This document shows, piece by piece, positions 46,350 to 55,783 of a stretch of DNA of 64,000 nt. A program made the position numbers and the translations under genes. Origin of the DNA: Herbaspirillum sp. CF444 (GTDB lineage: Bacteria; Pseudomonadota; Gammaproteobacteria; Burkholderiales; Burkholderiaceae_D); assembly GCF_000282135.1 (NCBI RefSeq), contig NZ_AKJW01000030.1, positions 1-64,000 on the forward strand, in the 5' to 3' direction. Each line of letters starts with the position of its first letter. Position 1 is the stretch's first letter. The notes under the pieces are model-generated. The model worked only from the letters and a program-made list of their open reading frames with translations, was not told the origin of the DNA and ran no database searches.

Positions 46350-48473
46350 ATGAAGTTTCTTTTCCTCAAGATGCGCGTGATCTGGCGGCGCTTTCGCCAT
46401 GGTCTGCAGGCGCGTTACGAACACCACGTTGACTATGCGCCGCAACTGGAAGTGCTGATGCGGCGCGCCGACATCGATTCGGTCTGGCACGACCGCGCCA
46501 ACTGGATGATCGACGTGGCCGAATGGCTGCGCCATCAACCGAAAGTGTCGCTGCTCGACGCGGAAGGGCGCCGTCGCGTCCGGCATCAGCGCGTGCACGC
46601 CATGCTTGACTGGCTGGACGAACATCGCGACGTGCGCCGGCAGGTGCAGAACTGCCTGCAAAAGACGCTGCGCGAGGCCAGCGGGCCGGAACTGTTTTCG
46701 GTGACGGGCCTGCCGCACGAGTCGGCGTTTTTCAGCGAGTTGACCGAGCGCGCTTTCAAGATGATATTGCCGCGCCATTTGTCGCCGAGCGAATTGCCGA
46801 CCTTGTTTGCGGCCATGTTCCCCGATCCGGAGGACGCCGAATGGCTGCTTGAACTCGATCGGGAGCAGCAGGAACGCCTGTGGAAGCTGGCCGCCGACGA
46901 TGGCATCTCTCACGCCTACTGGCAGCAGATCGAAGAGGCGCTGACCTATCTGACCACCGTGGTGGTGGCAGACGGCATCAGCCCGGCGTTCCGCCAGCGG
47001 CTGGAGCCGAAGATGCCGTTGCAGGCGACGCCGTTCATGGCCTTGCGGCGCGAGATGGAAGCTTATTTGCGCGCCAGTCCGAACGACGAAGGTGCCTTGC
47101 GTAGCGCGCGCATGCTGATCGCGGTGTGCCAGGCGCAGACCGACCGCATTTATGCGCATCTGGATGAATACGGCGTGTCGGTGAGCCTGGTGTACCGGAT
47201 CGAACGCATGCGCGCGCAGCTCACGCGCATGGGGCGCCTGGTCGACGTGCGTTCGTCGACCTGGAAAGAGCCGGGGACGGGAGGCGGCACCGGGCGCGTG
47301 CAACTGCTGCTGGCCGATCTGATCGCCGCGCATCACAGCCGCTCCTCGGTGCGCAGCCTGGTGCGCCGCAGCTTTGCGCTGCTGGCGCGCAAGATGGTCG
47401 AGCGCAGCGCCGATCATGGCGAACATTACATTGCGCGCGACCGCTCGGGCTACCGCGCGATGCTCAAGGCGGCTTGCCTGGGCGGCGTGGTCACGGCCTT
47501 CACCGTGCTGATGAAGATCGCGTTGGCCAAACTGGGGCTGGCGCATTTCTTCGAAGGCGCGTTTGCCTCGATCAACTATGCGATCAGTTTCCTCGTCATT
47601 GCCGCCATCGGCGGCGTACTGGCGACCAAGCAGCCGGCGGTGACGGCGCCGGCGCTGGCTGCCAAGATGGGCGAACTCGATACGGTCGACGGCCTGCGCG
47701 CCTTGCTGGGCGAGACGGCGATGCTGCTGCGCTCGCAGGCGGCGGCGATCTTCGGCAATCTGACGGGGGTGATCCCGACCATGCTGCTGATCACGGCCGG
47801 TTTCATGCTGGCGGCCGGGACCACGCTGATGAGCCCGGACAAGGCCGCCGGCGCCATGCACGACCTGTCGCTGATCGGGCCGACGCCCTTGTATGCGGCG
47901 TTCACCGGCATCCTGCTGTGGCTGTCCAGCCTGGTGGCGGGATTTGCCGACAACTGGTTCGCCCTGCGCCGTCTGCGCGCGGCGCTGGCGCACCAGCGTC
48001 GTCTGGTGCACGCGTTGGGAGCGACCCGCGCGGCGCGCTGGGCGGCCTGGCTGGAACGTCACGTGGCGACGATTGCCGGCAACGTTTCTCTGGGCGTCTT
48101 GTTGGGCATGACGCCGGTGGTGGCGCAGTTTTTCGGCTTGCCGCTCGACGTGCGCCACGTCACGCTGGCTACCGGCACGCTGGTGGCGGCGTCAGCAAGC
48201 CTCGGCTGGAGCGTGCTGGCGACGCCGCCGTTCTGGCTGGCGGTCAGCGGCATCGTGCTGATCGGCGTGCTTAACGTCGGTGTGGCGTTTGCCAGTGCAA
48301 TGGCTTTGGCCTTGCGCGCGCGCGATATTCCGGCGCGGATACGGCGCGTGGTTTTTCGTGCTGTGCTGCGACGATTTACCGCTTCTCCCCTGAGTTTTTT
48401 CTTCCCTGAAAAAGCCGCGAGCGCTGCTGCCAGGCCTGTTCCCAACGAATCGGAGACGGAAGAAGAACGTTGA
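46350..48473 (+). CDS. SpecificRecomb/Gcr-family polytopic membrane protein
   Basis: 707 residues. A long soluble helical N-terminus (about 1-370) is followed by about six to seven membrane helices (about 375-645: AACLGGVVTAFTVLMKIAL, AISFLVIAAIGGVLATKQPA, and others) and a basic tail. It matches the family named site-specific recombinase after gonococcal Gcr, yet it has no tyrosine or serine recombinase motifs and its membrane topology argues against DNA recombination. I would treat the function as unknown. GAGTGAGG precedes the start. Confidence 0.85.
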   Translation: MKFLFLKMRVIWRRFRHGLQARYEHHVDYAPQLEVLMRRADIDSVWHDRANWMIDVAEWLRHQPKVSLLDAEGRRRVRHQRVHAMLDWLDEHRDVRRQVQNCLQKTLREASGPELFSVTGLPHESAFFSELTERAFKMILPRHLSPSELPTLFAAMFPDPEDAEWLLELDREQQERLWKLAADDGISHAYWQQIEEALTYLTTVVVADGISPAFRQRLEPKMPLQATPFMALRREMEAYLRASPNDEGALRSARMLIAVCQAQTDRIYAHLDEYGVSVSLVYRIERMRAQLTRMGRLVDVRSSTWKEPGTGGGTGRVQLLLADLIAAHHSRSSVRSLVRRSFALLARKMVERSADHGEHYIARDRSGYRAMLKAACLGGVVTAFTVLMKIALAKLGLAHFFEGAFASINYAISFLVIAAIGGVLATKQPAVTAPALAAKMGELDTVDGLRALLGETAMLLRSQAAAIFGNLTGVIPTMLLITAGFMLAAGTTLMSPDKAAGAMHDLSLIGPTPLYAAFTGILLWLSSLVAGFADNWFALRRLRAALAHQRRLVHALGATRAARWAAWLERHVATIAGNVSLGVLLGMTPVVAQFFGLPLDVRHVTLATGTLVAASASLGWSVLATPPFWLAVSGIVLIGVLNVGVAFASAMALALRARDIPARIRRVVFRAVLRRFTASPLSFFFPEKAASAAARPVPNESETEEER

Positions 48474-48509
48474 GGCGCCGCAATAACGGCAGGCATGTTG
48501 TAATTTGGC

Positions 48510-48536
48510 GCGCCCCGACAGTTTGACTCGGGGCGC
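48510..48536 (+). terminator. Hairpin after the Gcr-like gene
   Basis: GCGCCCCGA (48510-48518) and TCGGGGCGC (48528-48536) form a 9-bp stem with a 9-base loop, 36 bp after the stop. TGTTGGGG follows rather than a T-run, so efficiency is uncertain. Confidence 0.45.
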
Positions 48537-48705
48537 TGTTGGGGTAAAATCAACCGGTTTTTTGGCGTCGCAGGGGAAGGGCGAGAATGCTTAAGCCGAC
48601 ATGGTTGAGCCAATAATGTATAGCCAAACCTGTGGAACCAGCTTCGAACAGTGTCGTATTCGACTTAGTTTGTGCCTTAGTTTGATTTTATTTACCCCTG
48701 CCAAT

Positions 48706-49020
48706 ATGAAAAAACTCTTCGTACTGCTCGCTTTCGCGGGTGTTGCCAGCGCGGCTTCGGCCGTCGATCTTGCAGGTAACACCGGTAAGGTCAACGTGTC
48801 GATGTGCATCGGCTGCCACGGTATTCCAGGTTACAAGGCGACTTTCCCCGAGGTCTATCAGGTCCCCATGCTGGGCGGCCAATCCGAAAAATATATCGAG
48901 AACGCGCTGAAAGCCTATCAAAAGGGCGAGCGTAAGCATCCGTCCATGCAGGGTATCGCCGGCAGCTTGTCCGACAAGGACATCGCCGAGCTGGCCGCTT
49001 ACTACTCACAGCAAAAATAA
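48706..49020 (+). CDS. Exported monohaem cytochrome c
   Basis: 104 residues with a signal peptide (about 1-18, ending ASA) and one haem site CIGCHG (about 35-40); the distal Met is probably in PMLGGQ or HPSMQG. The SEKYIENALKAYQKGERKHP and DIAELAAYYS segments are typical of the cytochrome c4/c553 group. Start at ATG 48706; upstream in-frame residues do not form a leader. It is 12 bp before a second, related cytochrome. Electron carrier between the quinol side and a terminal oxidase is the likely role. Confidence 0.9.
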   Translation: MKKLFVLLAFAGVASAASAVDLAGNTGKVNVSMCIGCHGIPGYKATFPEVYQVPMLGGQSEKYIENALKAYQKGERKHPSMQGIAGSLSDKDIAELAAYYSQQK

Positions 49021-49032
49021 GGGAAGCACGAG

Positions 49033-49386
49033 ATGAAAAAGATCATGACTTCGGCGGTTTTCGCCGCTTCTTTTGTTGTGTCCCTGAGCGCCATGGCCGC
49101 AGGCAATGCGGAATCGGGCAAGCTGCTGACCGAAAAATACAATTGCGCTTCCTGCCACGGCAAGGATTTCAATTCGCCAATCGACCCTTCCTATCCGAAG
49201 CTGGCCGGCCAGCATCAGGATTACCTGCAGCATGCGCTGATCGCCTATCGCCGCGGCAATGACGGCATGAACGGCCGCACCAACGCCATCATGGCCGGCC
49301 AGGCCAAGGCGCTGACCGACAAGGACATCCAGGACATCGCCGCCTACCTGCACGGCCTGCCGGGTTCGCTGGTGCTGGAAAAGTAA
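49033..49386 (+). CDS. Exported monohaem cytochrome c
   Basis: 117 residues with a signal peptide (about 1-22, ending AMA) and haem motif CASCHGKDF (about 38-46). KLAGQHQDYLQHALIAYRRG and KDIQDIAAYLHGLPG are cytochrome c4/c5-class elements. Together with the preceding gene it makes a tandem of single-haem domains that resembles the two halves of a dihaem c4 encoded separately. A perfect terminator palindrome follows. Confidence 0.92.
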   Translation: MKKIMTSAVFAASFVVSLSAMAAGNAESGKLLTEKYNCASCHGKDFNSPIDPSYPKLAGQHQDYLQHALIAYRRGNDGMNGRTNAIMAGQAKALTDKDIQDIAAYLHGLPGSLVLEK

Positions 49387-49429
49387 AAGGCAAAAGCCGG
49401 CGAAGTCGACGTCGCCGCCGGCCTGCTAT

Positions 49430-49459
49430 AAAAAAGCCACGGCATGCCGTGGCTTTTTT
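49430..49459. terminator. Bidirectional terminator, perfect 30-bp palindrome
   Basis: Six A, then GCCACGGCATGCCGTGGC (49436-49453), then six T: the whole 30 bases are self-complementary. The stem plus symmetric A/T tracts can stop transcription of both the cytochrome operon and the convergent DUF1841 gene. Confidence 0.9.
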
Positions 49460-49514
49460 CATGGGAGCGTCACTTGCGTGTCATCTGCCGGGAGCAGACT
49501 GGCAGACTGCAAGC

Positions 49515-49937
49515 TCAGCGACGCCGGATGCTTTCGATGTAGGCGGCGCTGTCGGGCGGCAGACCGCTGCGCTGGGAGTTCCAGATGACCTCGCCCAGAC
49601 ATTCCATGATTTCATGCTGCGCCTCGTGCTCCGATCCCTTGCGTTGGGCCAGGGCCTGGAAGGCCTTGCGGATTCCCGGCGGCTGGTCGATGGAAATCTG
49701 TTCACTGATCGAGAGGTGCATCGACAGATGCAGGAAAGGATTGGTCCGGCCTTGTTCGACCGGGTAATCGGCTTCCAGCGCGCGTTCGACATCGGCCAGC
49801 TCGTCGTCGTACTCGGGGTGCTGGACGATCCAGTCGCGGGCGATGGCTTCGAGCGGGGTCAGGATCTGGTTCTGGCGATGCTTGCGGAAGGCTTCGCAAA
49901 AGAAACGGCGCACATCGTGCTGGGACGGGTTGAACAT
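49515..49937 (-). CDS. DUF1841 protein
   Basis: 140 residues with the family opening MFNPSQHDVRRFFCEAFRKH, LTPLEAIARDWIVQHPEYDD and the conserved NPFLHLSMHLSISEQISIDQ segment. DUF1841 is a betaproteobacterial/gammaproteobacterial small cytosolic protein of unknown function. Stand-alone leftward gene, ended by the bidirectional terminator. The N-terminus is firm; no ligands or catalytic groups stand out beyond the clustered His residues. Confidence 0.88.
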   Translation of the reverse strand: MFNPSQHDVRRFFCEAFRKHRQNQILTPLEAIARDWIVQHPEYDDELADVERALEADYPVEQGRTNPFLHLSMHLSISEQISIDQPPGIRKAFQALAQRKGSEHEAQHEIMECLGEVIWNSQRSGLPPDSAAYIESIRRR

Positions 49938-50123
49938 TGCGGCGGCTGGGACGTAAAAGCGTCATTGTACGTCTTATCGCCGAAGTCTTCCCGCCGCGGA
50001 CTGGCGACTTTCAAGGCTTGCTGCACGCCATCGCGCCGAAATATTTCCGATGAAGTTGTCGTGCGGTAAGATGCGTGCAGAGGGCGAGGATACATCGCCA
50101 CATTTCGAAAAGGGACGCCGATC

Positions 50124-51356
50124 ATGAAGCACAGGTTTTGCAAATGGCAATTGCTGTTGCGGCTCGCGCTGTCGTCTTGCGCGCTTTGCTTTGCCGTCAA
50201 TCCCATTGCGCTTGCTTCGCTCCAGACAGACAAGGCGGAAAAAGCGGAAAAGGCGGAGAAAGCGGGGAAGGCCGGCAAGGAAGCGCAGACCGTGCTGATC
50301 GGTTACGCCGGACCGCTGAGCGGCATGTCTTCCGGCGTCGGCAAGAGCATGGCCAATGCCGCGCAACTGGCCGTGGACGAGGCCAACAAGCGCGGCTTGC
50401 AGATCCAGGGCAAGCCGGTGCAACTGCAATTGCTGCAGCAGGACGATCGTACCAATCCTCGTACTGCCGAATTCGTCGCCCGTTATCTCGCCAAGACCGG
50501 CGTGGTCGGCGTGATCGGCCACTGGAACAGCGCCGCCAGCCTGGCTGCCGCCCCCATCTACAACGCCGCCGGCGTGATCCAGATATCGCCGGCCACCATG
50601 AGCACGCTCTATACCCAACAGGGCAACCGCGCCACCTTTCGGACCATCGGCAACAACGGCAGCGCGGGTAGCTACACCGCCGACTATGCGGTAAAAATCC
50701 TGCAAACCAGGCGTGTTCTGGTGGTCGATGACGGCACGCCGTTCGGGCGCGGTTTCGTCGAACAATTCAGTCGTAGCGCCAAAGAGCACGGGGCGCAGAT
50801 CGTGGGATCGCATACGGTCAGCGACAAGACTTCGGACTTCAATGCGGTGCTGGCGGAGGCGGTCAGATTGCGGCCCGATGCGGTGCTGTTCGGCGGCCTG
50901 GACATGCAGGCGTCGACATTGGCGCGCGCCATCAAGCGGCGCAATTTGCAGACGCGCTTCATCGGCGCCAGCGGCACCGTCGGCTTGCCGTTTCTGAGGG
51001 CTGCGGGCGCCGACGGCAATGGCAGCATCGTGCTGGAGCCGGGACTGCCGATGGACAAGATGCCGGGCTGGAAGAGTTTCGAGAAGAACTACATGCAGAA
51101 ATTCGACAGCAATATCGACTTGTACGCGCCGTTTGCCTACGACGCCACGCAGGTATTGATTGCCGCCATGCGCCAGGCCAACTCGGTCGATCCGAAGAAG
51201 GTGGCGGAGGCCTTGCACGATATTCACTTCGCGGGCATGACAGGGATGATTTCCTTCAACCGCGAAGGCGATCTCAACCATCCTACCTTTACCATTTACG
51301 AAGTACAGGATCAGAGCTGGGTGGTGCGCAAGATCATCTCCGGCAGCGTGAATTAA
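50124..51356 (+). CDS. Periplasmic substrate-binding protein, branched-chain amino acid type
   Basis: 410 residues: signal peptide about 1-31, a Lys/Ala/Glu repeat linker (about 36-52), then a two-lobed Leu/Ile/Val-binding fold with VLIGYAGPLSGMSSGVGKSM, GVVGVIGHWNSAASLAAAP and LYAPFAYDATQVLIAAM. Family proteins deliver amino acids, amides or aromatics to ABC permeases. No permease or ATPase genes are adjacent, so it is an orphan. Convergent with nth, 27 bp apart, without a clear terminator. Confidence 0.92.
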   Translation: MKHRFCKWQLLLRLALSSCALCFAVNPIALASLQTDKAEKAEKAEKAGKAGKEAQTVLIGYAGPLSGMSSGVGKSMANAAQLAVDEANKRGLQIQGKPVQLQLLQQDDRTNPRTAEFVARYLAKTGVVGVIGHWNSAASLAAAPIYNAAGVIQISPATMSTLYTQQGNRATFRTIGNNGSAGSYTADYAVKILQTRRVLVVDDGTPFGRGFVEQFSRSAKEHGAQIVGSHTVSDKTSDFNAVLAEAVRLRPDAVLFGGLDMQASTLARAIKRRNLQTRFIGASGTVGLPFLRAAGADGNGSIVLEPGLPMDKMPGWKSFEKNYMQKFDSNIDLYAPFAYDATQVLIAAMRQANSVDPKKVAEALHDIHFAGMTGMISFNREGDLNHPTFTIYEVQDQSWVVRKIISGSVN

Positions 51357-51383
51357 TCTGCCGCAGGGAGATGTGGATAACGC

Positions 51384-52034
51384 TCAGACGCCCTTTTGCG
51401 GCAGCGGCGTCTTCTGCTTGAATTCGCACAGGTCGGCGATGATGCAGTTCCAGCACTGCGGCTTGCGCGCGATGCAGGTATAGCGGCCATGCAGGATCAG
51501 CCAGTGATGCGCATCCTGCAAAAATTCCGGGGCGACGAACTTCATCAGTTTGCGCTCGACTTCATCGACGTCCTTGCCCGGTGCAATGCCGGTACGGTTG
51601 GAGACGCGGAAAATATGCGTGTCGACGGCAATGGTGGGATGGCCGAAGGCCGTATTCAATACCACGTTGGCGGTCTTGCGGCCGACGCCGGGCAAGGCTT
51701 CCAGTTCTTCGCGGGTTTGCGGTACCTGGCCGCCGTGCTGTTCCAGCAGGATGCGGCAGGTCTCGATCACATTCTTGGCCTTGGTGCGGAACAATCCTAT
51801 CGTCTGGATATACGGGATCAGTTCATCCACGCCGAGTTTGTAGATTTTGGCGGGCGTGTTGGCGACCGGATACAGCTTGCGCGTGGCCTTGTTGACCGAG
51901 ACGTCGGTGGCTTGCGCCGACAGCAGCACGGCGATCAGCAGCTCGAACGGCGTGGTGTATTCCAGCTCGGTGGTCGGGGTCGGGTTGGCTTGGCGCAGGC
52001 GGGTGAATATTTCGCGGCGTTTTTCGCTGTTCAT
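51384..52034 (-). CDS. nth: Endonuclease III
   Basis: 216 residues. Helix-hairpin-helix LPGVGRKTANVVLN with the catalytic Lys, the active-site Asp in VDTHIFRVSNR, and a 4Fe-4S cluster Cys set spaced C-x6-C-x2-C-x5-C (CIARKPQCWNCIIADLC). It excises oxidised pyrimidines and cleaves abasic sites. It begins 16 bp after the rsxB-like stop, so the two share a transcript. Confidence 0.96.
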   Translation of the reverse strand: MNSEKRREIFTRLRQANPTPTTELEYTTPFELLIAVLLSAQATDVSVNKATRKLYPVANTPAKIYKLGVDELIPYIQTIGLFRTKAKNVIETCRILLEQHGGQVPQTREELEALPGVGRKTANVVLNTAFGHPTIAVDTHIFRVSNRTGIAPGKDVDEVERKLMKFVAPEFLQDAHHWLILHGRYTCIARKPQCWNCIIADLCEFKQKTPLPQKGV

Positions 52035-52050
52035 GGCTGGACTTGACTAT

Positions 52051-52764
52051 TTAGTGTGGCTTGGCTGATGGGTTGGTGTCGGTCGCGGCGGCTTGCTCTT
52101 TCTTCAGGCGCGCGCGTTCGATGGCGGCCTGGATGATGGCTTTCTTGCGGTCTTGCTCGGCTTTTTCTTGCGGCGACAGCGCGTGCGCCGATTCCACTTC
52201 CTTCAGTTTCGCGGCGGCTTTGGCCGCGAGGCGGGCGTCGTTTTCTTCCTTCTCGCGGCGCAGGCGCAAGCTGCGGAAATCGTGTTGCGCGCGCGCCGTG
52301 TCGGCCTGCTGCTGCGACCAGGCGTCCCAACCTGTCTTGCCGGGCGAGACCTCGACCATGGCGATGCAATCGACCGGGCAGGGTGCGACGCACAGGTCGC
52401 AGCCGGTGCAGGCGTCGGCCAGCACGGTATGCAACTGCTTGGCGGCGCCGACGATGGCGTCGACCGGGCAAGCCTGGATGCACAGCGTGCAGCCGATGCA
52501 GACGGCCTCATCGATGACGGCGCGCGTACGGCTGCGTTCGACGCCGTTGGCCGGATTGAGCGGCAACAACGGGCGTTCCAGCAATTGGGCGAGGCGGGCG
52601 ATGCCTTCGGCGCCGCCGGGCGGGCATTGATTGTAGGAGGCGCTGCCTTCGGCGATGGCTTCTGCGTACGGACGGCAGGCAGGATAGCCGCACTTGCTGC
52701 ATTGGGTTTGCGGCAGCAGGTTTTCGATCTGGTCGGCGAGCGACGGGACAGCGGAAGAAGACAC
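52051..52764 (-). CDS. rsxB: RsxB/RnfB-like iron-sulfur protein
   Basis: 237 residues from GTG 52764, chosen because the family N-terminus lies just after it; the longer frame runs into phaZ. An N-terminal Cys cluster ([22 protein letters not shown]) is followed by two 4Fe-4S motifs ([16 protein letters not shown] and [16 protein letters not shown]) and a long charged coiled-coil tail (about 155-237). It lacks the hydrophobic membrane leader of E. coli RnfB. No other rnf genes are present, only nth downstream. Probably a soluble electron carrier. Confidence 0.85.
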   Translation of the reverse strand: MSSSAVPSLADQIENLLPQTQCSKCGYPACRPYAEAIAEGSASYNQCPPGGAEGIARLAQLLERPLLPLNPANGVERSRTRAVIDEAVCIGCTLCIQACPVDAIVGAAKQLHTVLADACTGCDLCVAPCPVDCIAMVEVSPGKTGWDAWSQQQADTARAQHDFRSLRLRREKEENDARLAAKAAAKLKEVESAHALSPQEKAEQDRKKAIIQAAIERARLKKEQAAATDTNPSAKPH

Positions 52765-52870
52765 GGTGAATGAGCGGAGGTAATGAAAAGCGTCACGGAC
52801 GACGCGAAGGATCTGGAGCCGTATTATCCGGGAAACCGGCCTGACGTGGGGAATCCTCCGGTCAATAAAA

Positions 52871-52900
52871 AAGCCTTTGCCGGTTAGTCGGCAAAGGCTT
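52871..52900 (-). terminator. Intrinsic terminator of phaZ
   Basis: AAGCCTTTGCCG (52871-52882) and CGGCAAAGGCTT (52889-52900) form a 12-bp stem with a 6-base loop; leftward it is followed by a T-rich run (complement of the A-rich 52864-52872). It lies 20 bp past the phaZ stop. Confidence 0.85.
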
Positions 52901-52919
52901 TCGTGTGCGTCGTCCGGTG

Positions 52920-54155
52920 TCAGGAATTGGCTTTGATGAATTCGCCGATCTTCGGACAGATGACTTCGCGCCAGCGGCGCCCCGAGAAAATCCCGTAATG
53001 ACCGCATTTCGGCGCAGTGAAATGCTGCTTGCGCGATTTCGGAATCGACGAACACAGCTCTTGCGCCGCCTGGGTCTGGCCGGAGCCGGAGATGTCGTCC
53101 AGTTCGCCTTCGATGGTGAACAGGGCGACCGACTTGATGTCTTGCGGACGCACCGTCTTGCCTTCGATTTCCCAGGTGCCCTTGGGCAGGTCGAAGTCCT
53201 GGAACACGATCTTGATGGTTTCCAGATAGAACTCGGCGGGCATGTCGAGCACGGCGTTGTACTCGTCGTAGAATTTGCGGTGGCTTTCGGCCGACTCGTC
53301 GTCGCCGTCGCGCAGGTGCATGTAGAAATCCCAGTGGCTTTCGGCATGGCGGCGCGGGTTCATGGCGACGAAGCCGGCGTGCTGCAGGAAGCCGGGATAG
53401 ACCTTGCGGCCGAAGCCGGGGTAATTCGGCGGCACGCTGTAGATGACGGTGTTCTCGAACCAGCTGAACGGCTTTTCGGTCGCCAGGTCATTGACGGCGG
53501 TCGGCGATTTGCGCGCATCGATGGGGCCGCCCATCATGGTCATGCTCTTGGGCAGCTTGGGATCGTTGGCGCTGGCCATCAGTGCAATGGCCGCCAGCAC
53601 CGGCACGGTCGGCTGGCATACCGAGATCACGTGGACGTCCGGGCCCAGCGCGCGGATGAAGTCCTGGATGTAGTAGACATAGTCGTGCAGGTGGAAGGAA
53701 CCCTTGTCCAGCGGCACCATGCGCGCGTCGGTCCAGTCGGTAACATAGACGTCATGGTTCGGCAGCAGGCCGCGCACGGTGTCGCGCAGCAGCGTCGAAT
53801 GGTGGCCGGACAACGGCGCGACCAGCAGGACGGTCGGTTGTTTGAGCGCGGCCAGTTGCTTGGCGTCCAGATCCTTGCGAAAGTGGATCAGACGGCAGAA
53901 TGGTTTTGTTTCGGCAACTTTTTCGATGATGTCGACGGTCTTGCCGTTGATTTCGGTCGAATCGATCTGGAATTGGGGTTTTTCGTAGTCTTTGCCGAGG
54001 CGGTAGAGCAGTTCGTAACCGGCGGCGATGCGTTGTGCAAATGGCGTATGTGCGAGCGGGGAAACAGGATCGGAGAACAGTTTTGCCGAGGTTTCCGCCC
54101 ACTGCATCAGGGGATTGAGAAAGGTGCGGTTTAATTCATGAAGTTGATAAAGCAT
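52920..54155 (-). CDS. phaZ: Intracellular polyhydroxybutyrate depolymerase
   Basis: 411 residues of the cytosolic PHB depolymerase family (R. eutropha PhaZ1 type). An alpha/beta hydrolase with a nucleophilic Cys instead of Ser: C180 in [11 protein letters not shown], with D353 and H386 ([10 protein letters not shown]) completing the triad at family spacing. It mobilises native PHB granules. Monocistronic, with its own terminator; the 355-base region upstream holds its promoter. Presence implies PHB storage in this organism, although no synthase is in the window. Confidence 0.95.
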   Translation of the reverse strand: MLYQLHELNRTFLNPLMQWAETSAKLFSDPVSPLAHTPFAQRIAAGYELLYRLGKDYEKPQFQIDSTEINGKTVDIIEKVAETKPFCRLIHFRKDLDAKQLAALKQPTVLLVAPLSGHHSTLLRDTVRGLLPNHDVYVTDWTDARMVPLDKGSFHLHDYVYYIQDFIRALGPDVHVISVCQPTVPVLAAIALMASANDPKLPKSMTMMGGPIDARKSPTAVNDLATEKPFSWFENTVIYSVPPNYPGFGRKVYPGFLQHAGFVAMNPRRHAESHWDFYMHLRDGDDESAESHRKFYDEYNAVLDMPAEFYLETIKIVFQDFDLPKGTWEIEGKTVRPQDIKSVALFTIEGELDDISGSGQTQAAQELCSSIPKSRKQHFTAPKCGHYGIFSGRRWREVICPKIGEFIKANS

Positions 54156-54510
54156 GGCTGACCTTTACACATAATACGCATGAAGCTGGCTGATATTGAT
54201 CCAGATATGTCCATAACGGCATTGTGCGCCGTTCAGACGACAAAACTTGCTATGTTGCAACGCAATATTTTACCACGGATCACCCTTCGCCGTCCTTCCC
54301 GGAAGCATGATAAAAACGCGAAATGTCGACAAAGAATTTTCAGCTTGTCGATCATATAAAGCCTTTTTATTCAACGATTTATACAAGCATTATCGGCATC
54401 AGTATGTTTTTCCTGAGTCCATATGGGGGATATTCAGGCAAGAAAAAAGCCCCTTTCCGGAAGGAAAGAGGCTTTTTGCCGGACCGGCCTGATCGCCGAT
54501 GGTGCAAGGA
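54156..54510. other. Region upstream of phaZ, including the terminator of the ferredoxin reductase gene
   Basis: Two short overlapping rightward frames (54247-54492, 54323-54679) look like noise. The phaZ promoter should lie within 54160-54320. An intrinsic terminator occupies 54443-54476. Nothing else is recognisable. Confidence 0.45.
54443..54476 (-). terminator. Intrinsic terminator of the ferredoxin reductase gene
   Basis: AGCCCCTTTCC (54449-54459) pairs with GGAAAGAGGCT (54462-54472 region) with one mismatch, flanked by A-tract and T-tract. The T-run fits leftward transcription, just after the reductase stop. Confidence 0.75.
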
Positions 54511-55593
54511 TCAGTCGAAAACCGGGGTTTCGACGCCGAGGATTTTGTGCAGTTTCGGCGACGTTGTGGTGTATTGCATGTGGATCTTCTTCTCCGGGAA
54601 GATGTACGGCGCCGCGCCGAAGGCCGCCAGCGCGGCCTCGTGGAAGCCCGACAGGATCAGCTTCTTCTTGCCTGGATAGGTGTTGATGTCGCCGACCGCG
54701 AAGATGCCCGGAACGTTGGTTTCGAACTTTTCGGTGTCGACCACTTTCAGTTGCTTGCGCTCGATGTCGAGGCCCCATTCGGCGATCGGGCCCAGTTTTG
54801 GCGACAAACCGAAGAACACCAGCAGCATGTCCAGCGGCAGGCGGCGGGTGACGCCGTCGGCGCCGGTGACCTTGATTTCGGACAGCTTGCCGTCCTTGGC
54901 TTCAAAGCCGGTGGCCTGGCCGACCAGGAATTGCATTTCGTACTGTTCGCACAGTTCCTTCATCTTGGCCACCGATGCCGGCGCCGCGCGGAATTCTTCG
55001 CGACGGTGCAGCAGCACGACGGATTCGGCCTTGCCGACGAAGTTCAGCGCCCAGTCCAGCGCGGAGTCGCCGCCGCCGCAGATGACGATGTTCTTGCCTT
55101 CGAACAGGGCCGGATCCTTGACGCGATAGAACAGTTGCGAGCCGTCGAAGGCTTCGATGCCGTCGACTTTCAAAGTGCGTGGCTGGAACGAGCCCACGCC
55201 GGCTGCGATGAAGATGGTCTTGGTGATGAACTTGGTGCCGGCGGATGTTTCGAGGTCGAAACGGCCGTCTTCGCGCTTTTGCACGACGGTGACTTCCTGG
55301 CCCAGGTGGAAAGTCGGGTCGAACGGCTCGATCTGCTTGAGCAGGTTGTCGGTCAGTTCCTGGCCGGTGCAGACCGGCACGGCGGGAATGTCGTAGATCG
55401 GCTTGTCCGGGTAGAGTTCGACGCATTGGCCGCCGACGTTGGCGAGCGAGTCGATGACGTGGGCCTTGATTTCCAGCAGGCCGAGTTCGAATACCTGGAA
55501 CAGGCCGACAGGGCCCGCGCCGACGATGACGGCATCGGTTTCGATCGGCGTTGTTTTGCCGGCGTCAGCGGCCGCAATCTTGAAGTTATCCAT
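54511..55593 (-). CDS. Ferredoxin/flavodoxin-NADP+ reductase, thioredoxin-reductase-like type
   Basis: 360 residues. FAD-binding [16 protein letters not shown] (about 25-40), [25 protein letters not shown]-binding [13 protein letters not shown] (about 172-184), and C-terminal FAD contact [16 protein letters not shown]. No CxxC redox pair, so it is the FNR type rather than thioredoxin reductase. It would exchange electrons between NADPH and the ferredoxin encoded 190 bp upstream on the same strand. Start ATG 55593. An intrinsic terminator follows. Confidence 0.92.
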   Translation of the reverse strand: MDNFKIAAADAGKTTPIETDAVIVGAGPVGLFQVFELGLLEIKAHVIDSLANVGGQCVELYPDKPIYDIPAVPVCTGQELTDNLLKQIEPFDPTFHLGQEVTVVQKREDGRFDLETSAGTKFITKTIFIAAGVGSFQPRTLKVDGIEAFDGSQLFYRVKDPALFEGKNIVICGGGDSALDWALNFVGKAESVVLLHRREEFRAAPASVAKMKELCEQYEMQFLVGQATGFEAKDGKLSEIKVTGADGVTRRLPLDMLLVFFGLSPKLGPIAEWGLDIERKQLKVVDTEKFETNVPGIFAVGDINTYPGKKKLILSGFHEAALAAFGAAPYIFPEKKIHMQYTTTSPKLHKILGVETPVFD

Positions 55594-55783
55594 AAAAAAT
55601 CCAATTCCCGTTTCAGTTGAGAGGTGTTTCCAGACTCAATTGGCTACCGGCCAAGGCAGGTTTGCGCGGCATTTTCCGCCGGTGCATTCCCGATCTTGGC
55701 TATATGGCTAAGAGGTGAAGGCTGTGTCCGTTGCAGCCGACGGCCGGATGAATCTCGGTTCCGGCCTCCGGCTGGTGCATCGC

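Noticed and set aside
46263-48158. Leftward open frame of 631 codons
   Set aside because: Antisense of the SpecificRecomb gene; Gln/Arg/His-rich shadow.
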